Below are positions 54,948 to 64,000 of a DNA stretch of 64,000 nt, piece by piece. The notes below the pieces were generated by a model, which made no database searches, was not told where the DNA came from, and was given only the letters and a program-made list of their open reading frames with translations. The translations under genes were made by a program, and so were the position numbers. Position 1 is the stretch's first letter. Each line of letters opens with the position of its first letter. Origin of the DNA: Aldrovandia affinis (taxonomy: Eukaryota; Chordata; Actinopteri; Notacanthiformes; Halosauridae); the NCBI GenBank assembly GCA_029706075.1, contig JAINUG010000306.1:536501-600500 (forward strand). The letters are read 5' to 3'.

Positions 54948-55733
54948 GGAGGCTTAGCAAATAGTCAGGAATCTACTAAAGTAATCCAAGACGATCTGAA
55001 TAGAATCCAGAAATGGGCAGAAACCTGGCAAATTAAATTTAATACAACTAAATGTAAAGTTCTACATGTGGGGAATAAAAACATAGGACAGGATTATTTT
55101 ATGGGAGGTAGAAAACTAGAATGTGCACACGTAGAAAAAGACCTAGGAGTACTAGTTGATCAAAGCTTGTCAGGGTCTGGTCAATGTGCGGTAGCAGTTA
55201 AAAAAGCCAACAGGATGCTGGGATACATAGCCAAGAGTATTGAGTACAAATCGGAGATCATACGCACGCAATACAATGCCCTTGTTAGGCCACACTTGGA
55301 ATATTGTATGCAGTTCTGGGGACCGCACTACAAAAAAGATATAGATGCGCTGGAAAAGGTCCAAAGACGGGCAACCAGACTGATTCCAGGCATAAAAGAC
55401 AAGTGTTATGAGGAAAGGCTAGAGATGCTTGGACTGTTCAAGCTTAGTAAAAGGAGACTTAGGGGAGATTTGATTGAGGCTTTTACATTTATTAAAGGAA
55501 TTAACAAAGTGAATTACAAGAAATTATTCAAGTTGAGTTTGGTTAGCAGAACGAGGGGGCATAAATGGAAACTGACAAAGGGTAAATTTCACACGGACAC
55601 TAGGAAATATTTTTTCACACAGAGAGTGATCAATGCGTGGAATAGCTTGCCTGGACATGTAGTGGAGGCTGAGACACTAGGGGTATTCAAGGCCAGGCTC
55701 GATCCAGTGTTAGACACTCTAGCCTTTAGGTAA
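54948..55733 (+). CDS. CR1 reverse transcriptase, C-terminal third
   Basis: The open frame without stops reads GGLANSQESTKVIQDDLNRI, KCKVLHVGNKN, KDLGVLVDQSLSGSGQCAVA, YNALVRPHLEYCMQFWGPHY, KKDIDALEKVQRRATRLIPG, TDTRKYFFTQRVINAWNSLP and ends LDTLAFR. This is the part of a CR1 RT after the catalytic YxDD box (thumb and C-terminal domain). No natural start codon belongs to it. The frame is open only because the copy is young; without motifs 0-5 it cannot be catalytic. Confidence 0.8.
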   Translation, partial: GGLANSQESTKVIQDDLNRIQKWAETWQIKFNTTKCKVLHVGNKNIGQDYFMGGRKLECAHVEKDLGVLVDQSLSGSGQCAVAVKKANRMLGYIAKSIEYKSEIIRTQYNALVRPHLEYCMQFWGPHYKKDIDALEKVQRRATRLIPGIKDKCYEERLEMLGLFKLSKRRLRGDLIEAFTFIKGINKVNYKKLFKLSLVSRTRGHKWKLTKGKFHTDTRKYFFTQRVINAWNSLPGHVVEAETLGVFKARLDPVLDTLAFR

Positions 55734-55822
55734 ACCAAGCATTGTGAGCAGATTAGTGGTAGGAATGGACGAGCAGTGTTGGGCTGAATGGCCTGTTCTC
55801 GTCTTCCCCTTATGTTATGTTA
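54948..55822 (+). mobile_element. CR1-type LINE, 3' copy with open frame
   Basis: 5'-truncated copy inserted in a Tc1 element. It ends with ATGGCCTGTTCTCGTCTTCC and a TTATGTTATGTTAT tail. Unlike the copies at 13.8 and 26.1 kb its coding sequence is uninterrupted. Confidence 0.85.
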
Positions 55823-56160
55823 TATGAAATCAGACTTTTTCCACCGTTATTTACAAATTTTACCTTATAACTTCCAAGTGAATTTTTTTTTTTAAGTTTC
55901 AGAACATTAATTTAAAATAACAAACTAGAATAGCTTTGATTTATAGGTCTACACCCCGGTGAGTTAGTACTTAGTAGAAGCACCCTTTGCTTGAATTACA
56001 GCCTTGAGTCTGTTTGGATATGTCTCTAGCAGATTTGCACATCTAGATTGGGCAATGTTTGCTCATTCTTCCTTGCATAACTGTTCAAGCTCAGTCAGAT
56101 TGCGTGGGACCTTTGATGGATTGCACTCTTCAAGTCATTCCACAGAGTCATTGTTGCTAA

Positions 56161-59100
56161 TGGTGGATTCTTTACTCTGAAATGCACTACCCAGCAGTGG
56201 AATCCTCTTGGAACAGCTGATTTTATTCTGAAGTAATAAGAATCACTAATATACTGTATATAGGCTGTATATCACAGTGATTTATCACACAAAAAAACTT
56301 CCACACAGCTTTCAGTAGTTTTTGGTTACCATGGAAACCATTCTTCCCACAGCAGCGAGACCATATCCCTCCTGGCCGCTGATACAAGTCCTGTAGAAAA
56401 TTAACTTAAGTAAAAAAAACATAATATTTTGCTTTTGAAGTCGCATCAAAAGTATGTAAAAGTATGCTTATTAAAATGGTCAAAGTGCTCAAACATCAAG
56501 GGGGGGGGGTGGAATCTACTTATATAGCATAACAAACTATTTATTACATCCCTCTTTGGTATGCATATTTTTCCATCAAGTCCTGAGTTGGAGTTGTACT
56601 CTTATTTTTCTGTCATGCAGGCAGTTATTTTGCACAGATGTGTGACTGAAACTAGCCCTGTGTACCTTACAAGACAGAGCTGACTTCCTGTGCGAGATTT
56701 GAAGCAGCTGAGAGTCACGATGCTGAATATGTGTCCATTGGAGATGGAGGTGAATTAACACATGGCCCAGGTATCGTTGTTTATCACCCGCCCTTTGGCT
56801 TGTCCCCAGTGCTCCTGGCCTCTGCTACTAAATGCTACCATTTCCTGCTACCATACTGTGCTTGTAAAACACTTCTAAAGAAGCACTGAATGTTCCTGTG
56901 TCCATGCCATTAATGTGGAACAGAGGGGAATTCACATTCACAGAGGTCTGTGAGTTCCAATCCCCTTGTGTCAGCTATGCCATACCCTAACATAGAGTAT
57001 TAATGTAAAGTGCATTGCAGACACCCTCGTTGAATACTCTTGAAGCAGTAGTAAAAAAGCCAACAAGCCAAAAACAACTTCACATATAGAGCAGGGGAGG
57101 AATGGAGGAGTGAGAGGAGGACATTTTGGGTGTTAGTGAAGAGGGTATTGTGGTTTACATATGGGAGGGATTAGATCTAAAACAACGCTTACAAAACCAC
57201 TCTGCATTGGTAAAGTTAATTTGTAGGTGGAGGTGTTGCTACATTTATCCTTAGTAGGAAGACTAAGGTGTTATGTCCAAACCAAACCTGCATGTGGTTA
57301 ATTTTTAGTGTTGCACGTAAATGCAACATTTTCCAGTGTAGTCTCTTATCTGATGACAAACAAGAGTAAGATGTAAATATATGCCACTGGTGTGAGACAG
57401 CGTAGATGTTCATTATGTTTTGTTCTGAGAATTGGGACGACAGTACGATGAATTCGACCAACCGCAACTGGATTCGAGAATCACTGAAGAGATTGAAGAA
57501 CTGTACCTGGTAGAATGATTGGAATTGGAACTTCATTTTTGGAATTGACCCTCGCTCACACTTTAAAAAAAATGTCTGGGTAAAATTGCAAAAGGCTGTG
57601 CCTATATGATGAAAAAGCAACAACTACAAAGCAAAAACATTCATATTGCCTTTGCCAAAATATGATCATTGAACTATCACATTTAAAAAAAATCAATGAA
57701 TACAATATACAGTATTTATTACACCTATCACATACTAGTTGATGAGTGACATAGTTACGTATAGCACATGAGTTTATCACCAAGTTGGGTTGGGTTGGGC
57801 TCTGCTTTGTCATCTGTCAAAGCATCTCTTAAATTTCAAGATGCTCGCTGGTTTTGACTGAATGTTTCCCATGTGTATGGGGAAGTGCTAGGAAGCTGAT
57901 GAGGGTGTGGTGGCCCTCACCACACAATGGAAGCCAGGACCTACGGTAACGGGTCCTAACCTCAGCCTTGTCGTTAATCATCTATGACTGCGATACAAGG
58001 CCTCTCCCCACCTGGGGTAAGCGTGGGTCTGAGGTCTACGTCGGACAGCGTTCCCCTGATTTCTGCATTAGCTCTGACCATGTTTCTCCTAAAGTCTGGG
58101 ATTTTGTGAATGCGTTTCCGTGGTAATGTAAGTATTCATGCTTCTGAGGAGAAAAATATGCAGTAGAGTATTCGCTCGCTGAACAATATCATCAACTCCC
58201 ACCCCCACAACAGTGTACAAAGAGTCAAACCTCACTCTTTGTCACCTCTCAAAGTTGGCAGCTCTGCAACTGCCATCAGAGACATATGCATTTCCTCAGA
58301 TTAGCACTTGCTCTCCTGCAATATGTTGTGGCCTTTAGGTTGTAAAATAGTAAGTGACTCACAGGTGAGTGGATCTGAGTCCACATGCTTCAGCTGCATT
58401 GCTTATTGTTCCTGTGTGGGTTTTGGTGGTGCCGCGGTGACTCTAAAGGCACAATTTTGACAATTCCACACTGGAGAGAAAAAAGGGTATTTTTATTTAT
58501 ATATTTTTTAAACAGTATTCATTTGAAGAGGATACCATGCTGCCTGCATTTTAAAAATGACAATAATTAACACAGAAGCCACTGAAAATGTAACATAATA
58601 TTTATTCATATGTATGAACAGGGTAACATGTTCTTATATTTAGGCAATGCCTCAAAGAACGCAACATGAGGGGGAAAAAATACTCTTAAGGTACAGGTTG
58701 GGTTTTGGCTGTGCTGGGGATTTTTTCAGAGGTAAAAATATGTGAAATCAGTTAACACTATAGTTATACAAGAGATTATCAGAAAACATGAAAATAATTT
58801 CACAAAATATTTCACAAACTGAAATATGGAGTGAAGATAACAACACAGCACTGAGGTTTAATGTTCGTTTGGATCTCTCACCACTCATGTGTAATAATTA
58901 CTATCAGAAACAGTTTTGGTATCATACCTGGCATATTTGCATTGTACAAGTTGTAAATGACCCCCTGAGCTACATGTGTGTTTATCAATATTCCTAATAA
59001 TAAACAATTAAAGAAGCTAACTAAAAAAGGAAACTGGTTTCATCAAATGATTATAAAGACAACAATAGGATCCATTTCCTAGACACAAAGATAAATATGA

Positions 59101-59339
59101 TAGGCATATGAAGGGCAATAATAAAAAATAAAAATGAAGGGAAATAATATATTGGCATGCATTCAGTGATTGAAACTAGTTTTGAGGTGAAATCAAAGAA
59201 AAATGATTTTTTGTTTCTCTTGTGAGTTTTCTAATTAACATCAAAATTTGACGAAATGGAGAGTTTACCACATTTTGCCATGAGGAACCGGCAACAGGAA
59301 ATGAAATTACCTGTGGCATGGGAAAAGGTTCCCAAACTT
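56161..59339. other. No recognisable feature
   Basis: About 3.2 kb, AT-rich, with a G run at 56500-56509. A GC-richer block at 57860-58110 includes a small palindrome GTGGTGGCCCTCACCACAC. Frames on both strands show no domain. Confidence 0.4.
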
Positions 59340-59545
59340 TATTGAGCCTCTGAAATGTGTTTTTAGAGCAGATCTATTGAAAGTGTTCAATAGATCTGCT
59401 CTACGGAGCACTGCACCAGGTGATTTCAATTTCAAGGTGAAGAAGTGAGATAAAGAGTGTAATCACCTGGTGTAGTGCAATGGTTTCAACAAAAATCTAC
59501 ATACACTCGGCCCTTGATAGAATGAGTTTCACACCCCTGGTTTCC
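59340..59545. mobile_element. Non-coding MITE, family B copy 2
   Basis: Contains CACCAGGTGATTTCAATTTC, TCACCTGGTGTAGTGCAATG and ACATACACTCGGCCCTTGAT and ends TTTCACACCCCTGG, matching 46146-46330. It also holds a perfect 16-bp hairpin (59365-59402). Confidence 0.65.
59365..59402. repeat. Perfect 16-bp inverted repeat
   Basis: Arms AGAGCAGATCTATTGA (59365-59380) and TCAATAGATCTGCTCT (59387-59402) with a 6-base loop AAGTGT. Confidence 0.95.
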
Positions 59546-59884
59546 AAAAGCTAAACCTGACTGCCTTTTCAGCTAATACATGACCACGGGCATCAAGTCT
59601 GCCAGAGGGAAACACTTGAAGAGCATTTTGAGCATCTTTGAAATATAATCAGGAGTTTAACATAAAATAATCCTTACATTTAGATTTCTGGGGAAAAAAG
59701 ATTTTGAAATGAAATTTTGTGACAGTATTTTGCAGCATTCTCTGTTAAAGTCGAGTGGCAAGGACTTTAACAGAATATAATCTGCCCTTGAATATGCATG
59801 CTGGGCTCACCATGGAAATTATATATTTATTGTATTGTATTTAATGAGTAAGATGTTGGGAAAAAATAAGAAATTGATATAGTT

Positions 59885-60089
59885 CAGGGGTGGCCAACCC
59901 TGGTGCTGGAGAACCACAGGGTGAGCTGGTTTTTCGTTGTTACTCAGCACTTAATTGATTACAGCAGTTGATTACACAGATAATTTCACTTTGCCTGGTT
60001 TCTTGGGTCTAAGTTTGTTACTGATTTTTAGGTGGGCGCAAATCCCATCAGACCCTGTAGCCCACGAGGACTGGGGTTGGTCTCCCCTG
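59885..60089. mobile_element. Foldback MITE
   Basis: The left arm is CAGGGGTGGCCAACCCTGGT followed by GCTGGAGAACCACAGGG. The right arm reads CAGACCCTGTAGCCCACGAG, then ACTGGGGTTGGTCTCCCCTG. The arms are inverted over about 38 bp with mismatches. The centre carries CAGCACTTAATTGATTACAG. No coding capacity; target duplication not evident. Confidence 0.75.
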
Positions 60090-62212
60090 CTACACACTAT
60101 TTTATTTCACTGCAACCCCATACTCAGTTGTACCCTGATAATTCTTCAAGTTTACCAAATCGAAAATGTAGTGCTGACATCATGTTTACTTGAATATTTA
60201 TCATAATGTGAAATGTTTTCTTTATCTGCAGTTACCTCTTCCATTGCTCTGCCTTATTTTACAGTTTTTTAGTTATATTATCATTTAATTATTTGTGATA
60301 TTGTTTTAAGGCTAAATTAAAACATGTGATAATTTACTAAATAAACCATATAAATTAGCACTTAATTTGTAAGAATCATTACATTATGGATATATTATCT
60401 GAAGACAGAATATTTGCCAAGTATTTTTAATACTTTTTAATATGGTACTAAATGCTGTAAATGTTTTTGATTTGCCCAAATTCAATATTAATGTATTATC
60501 AGATTTAGATGTATTTTCTGTTTGGCATTGTAAAAACAATGTAAACATAAATCATGGGGGTCAACAAAGTTACCTCTATTCCTGAATTATTTTCTTATTA
60601 AATCTATTATATGTACCTATTTTCCTTACATATGCATGTTTTCCTTATCTATAAGGAATTACATCCTTATATTGAACTAATTACATACTGTATACCAGCG
60701 CAACTTGATATCTTGCAGTACAATGAAGAATATAATACAGAGAAAATGCAACCAGTGAGGAATGATAACAGCAACCTAATTATAAATAGCTACCCACATA
60801 TTAACAACCATCTTTTTTCATATATTACTCTTTACAGCATAATACTATGATTATGATTGACTGAATTTATTTAAAATGTTTTTTTGTTTGTTTTTTTAGA
60901 CACAATTGTGTCCCTTCAAGTCTTCACATGGTACATTGCAGAAATGGGGCACATGTGACATAAAGCATTTTGAAGAAAAATGGACCTTACTACCTTATTA
61001 CTTCACCTTATTTGTAATTTTCCAATTTCCACTTTCAGACATTTTTCTAAAACATTTCCACCATTCATTTTTTAAAACAGTTAACTTACTTACCTAATCA
61101 GAAGCATTAGGCTTTTTAGAGAGAACCTTGCAAAAATGTAACAGACATTATTTTAAACCAATCACATTTCACAATGGACACAGTGACAGACCAATACAGG
61201 AGCAGATTTTGCACTTGAGGGGTGGGGATTTGCAGAGGTGGCTACTGTGTCCCTCACCTACACTGAGACATTGCAATCTGTGTCACTTCAGGCAAAGCCA
61301 CAATGCGTTTCTGTTGAGCTCTCTGGATAGAGAGTGGGCTGAGTCACTCGTGAACTGGTGAGTCTAGCACTAAACAGATGGTTTGCTCTCCACTGATTGC
61401 TTCTCTTTTTCTCCAATTCTATCTGTATCTGTAACTCTCTCTCTCTTTTTTCTCTCTCTCTCTGTCTGGCTCATCTGCCTGTGGTTTCAGATGTAAGCTT
61501 CCAATCTCTTCACCGACAACAAGCTTGTTTATAATTTTCAAAGAAACCTGACCTCGTAAATAGTTCACGATTTGAAAGCATGGGGAAAGATGTGTCACTT
61601 CAGAAAGATTCTCCCCTCCAGCTCAGCCCATCATTGGACACCAACGAGGGGGGATCTAAAAGTTTGTGTCCACAGCCAGACTGCTGTTTGTTGTGTTATC
61701 ATATGTTATTAACATTAAATATGATCTGTCACACACATGCACTTCATTAGAAGTGGACACCTTTACTGGTATTCAGGACGCTATGAGGCCTAACCTGGAA
61801 TTTGAAGGGAAGTGAAAAATGGGTGGTGATTAAATACCTGCAGAGGAACATCTCCCCCCATGCTCATTTATTCTCAAGATCTACCACCTCCTGACTTTTA
61901 TATATTACCCAAACTGTAAAAAGTCTAATTTGCATGGAAGAGGCTTTTTTGCCAGTGATAACTAAAATGAATGGTTCCACAGTGTAGAGGATATAGAATC
62001 TGGAACATAGTTGTAATAGATGCACTGAGGTCTGCAGTCATGTTGAAAAACGACACGTGAATGGTTCCTGCAACGCTGGCTGAGGGCTTCAAACTTTCTT
62101 CTGATGCATCCTCATAAATTCAGTTATAGAAATGTTTGTCCATGTGTGTATGTCTTCGCCAGACAGTGTATAATTAGTTTGTGAAGCTCAAAATAGCACA
62201 CACTTCTGTGAA
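60090..62212. other. No recognisable feature
   Basis: AT-rich; a CTCTCT-rich stretch at 61435-61466. No supported gene. Confidence 0.4.
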
Positions 62213-62345
62213 TTCTGGCATTTAGCAGACACTCTTAGATTGATGCTCTTAGAGGTTAAGGTTATTCGCAACATAGTGAAATTCTGTGCGCAAGCTAAAG
62301 ACCACAGAATAGTTTTAGCCCCATGTGTTATGTTGGTCAGAGATT
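62213..62345 (-). mobile_element. L2 3' relic, minus strand
   Basis: Starts GGCATTTAGCAGACACTCTT, a diverged L2 terminal signature, and continues with short UTR similarity to the 20.6-kb copy. Old. Confidence 0.5.
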
Positions 62346-64000
62346 GCTTTTATGCTTTTCCTGTTGTTCTCAATGCTAATATGTAGCTGAAACTACCGAC
62401 TTCACTGGAGGCCTGTTGCCTCACCTTGTAATGATGTATTACTGGATGTGCGATTCCAACAACCACTCATTCTGGCTTTCATAATGCATGTACTAACAAT
62501 AACGGTTGTCGTGTCTCATCTTTGGCACCCGAAGGATTGATTTACTGATTAAGGGACTCTACTTACTTCAAAAAAATGTAACAGTCCAGGCCTATAAATT
62601 GCCTTTCTTCAATTTGTTCATATTTAATATATATTAATATTAATATTAATATGACAGTCTAATACATTTTCTAACAGTGCTCCCGTATATGTGTTAGAAC
62701 ATGTACATGTGCCCCTTATTGCTTATGGTAAGCTATACATTTCATAGTGGAAATTAAGATACAGAATTAGTTGTAATGGAGTTACACTCAATTTTGGTAA
62801 ATCGGTCTTGAGTCAACCTATATGTAAATGGTGAGATGTATTATGACCTTTTGTGGTGGATTCCCTGGTCCACCACAAAATATTTAATTCAAAGGCTTAA
62901 ATCAAACACTTAAATCAAAGGCATGATGTGATGGTGACTATTATCTATGAATATGTAAGCTAAATCGTACATTTCTGATACACGAAAGGTAACTTAATCT
63001 TGTGGGGTCAACGGGCATCTATGGTATTCATTTAAGCTTTCTCTAAAGCATTTCAAACATTATTGATTGAAAAATACAACTATTAATTTTATTAAAATAT
63101 AATATACATACACATGCACTTTGCACAGATATGTGTGTCAGTGTTTGGAATTGAAAACATCAAAGGTTGCTCTAGGTTGTAGATACTGAGATAAGGTTAA
63201 TTTAGTCAGGAAACGATAGCAGAATAGGTTGATTTTTCTCTTTTTTTCCACCATGGCCTAGATACAGTGTTCAAAAAGTTATTAAAAATGACACTAAAGC
63301 ATATGGCAAACCAAGCCCTTACTTTGCCAAAGGTCAGGTACAGTTTGATATGAATGAAAGTCACCAGTGCCACCTTTAAAAGTATGGTGGTAAACACAAC
63401 TGTAGACTGAAATGCACAAAGATGCAGACTACATGAGGTACTAATTAAGGTACTGTGGTAATGTGTCTAGTTCAGGCACAATTCATGCCAAAAGCTGTTT
63501 TTGTAATGATAACAAAATGTCTTGTTATGTGAGTAAACACAGATCTGGGGTTCTAATTTATATTTGTGGTGTAAAAACTGAATATCTGTCAAGGAACTTG
63601 GCGGGCATAGAATGTGCTTCGGTTTTTACATGGGGCCAGGGATCTTGAAATTGAATGTGATCAATCACCCAATCGGTATAAAAAGTACATAATTGTACAG
63701 TATTTAGATCTTCGTAGGTCAGTTTAGAGGTCGCACATTTAATGGGCATTAGCGTGTAACATTTTACAAGGCTAAATTCACTTTCCTAAAAAATAAAAAA
63801 CACTCTTCTCCTATTGTGTTCGTCACAGTGCAAGCACATTTTATGAGAAAAATAGAGCTCCTGGATGAGTTGACTGCATTAACAGAGGCATTGTTGCAAT
63901 AGTTGCAATATAAACCCAGTGCAGCCACCACTACAGATATTTTCTTTGACAACATGCTATTGCAGCATCTGCAGTGTGTACCCAGTGAAACAGCATAGAG
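62346..64000. other. No recognisable feature
   Basis: AT-rich sequence with an (AATATT)n-like palindromic tract at 62630-62652. Short frames lack any family resemblance. Confidence 0.4.

Overview
This window looks like a 64-kb stretch of a ray-finned fish genome, and I found no convincing host protein-coding gene in it. The evidence is the repeat content: L2-clade LINEs with AATGTAAATG-type 3' tails, Tc1-like transposons, hAT and piggyBac transposons, a Tigger/pogo piece, tRNA-derived SINEs and Ty3/gypsy elements of the Gmr1 type. Several CR1-type LINEs are also present. CR1 is scarce in derived teleosts, so an early-branching teleost lineage is possible, but that is inference. All longer open frames that I could interpret belong to transposable elements.

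Layout. 0-7 kb: a Tc1-type MITE, a 32-bp tandem repeat, a stack of Tigger, Tc1 and LINE fragments, and a clean hAT element with an 8-bp target duplication. 7-13 kb: a minus-strand L2 fused to a plus-strand Gmr1-like gypsy fragment and LTR, then a plus-strand L2 that carries another retroelement tail. 13.8-17.4 kb: a CR1 copy, then a Tc1 transposase pseudogene whose 5' side is replaced by a 102-bp minisatellite. 17.4-32.6 kb: scattered L2 tails, a hAT dimerisation-domain relic, a SINE, an internally deleted CR1, a 1.4-kb hAT element and microsatellites.

32.8-40.2 kb is the most structured part. A Tc1-like element with all three catalytic acidic residues is split by a 1.8-kb piggyBac element in a TTAA site. 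That piggyBac carries a small three-exon acidic/basic reading frame with a duplicated exon. Next to it lies a Gmr1-like gypsy element with integrase upstream of reverse transcriptase, itself split by a hAT element. 42.8-52.9 kb: MITEs, a Tc1 pseudogene, a 1.9-kb hAT element with a duplicated first exon and a SINE inserted in it, a solo LTR with an 18-bp coding-like minisatellite, and a Tc1 element split by a hAT element. 54.3-56.2 kb: a tRNA-Glu-like SINE head, a long (AC)n(AT)n tract, and a Tc1 element interrupted by a CR1 copy with an open reverse-transcriptase frame. 56.2-64 kb is AT-rich and mostly featureless apart from foldback MITEs and an L2 relic.

The genes do not form pathways or operons. 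The useful information is the order of insertions, read from nested target-site duplications, and a few structural oddities listed as findings. Element boundaries given without a target duplication are approximate, judged by eye.
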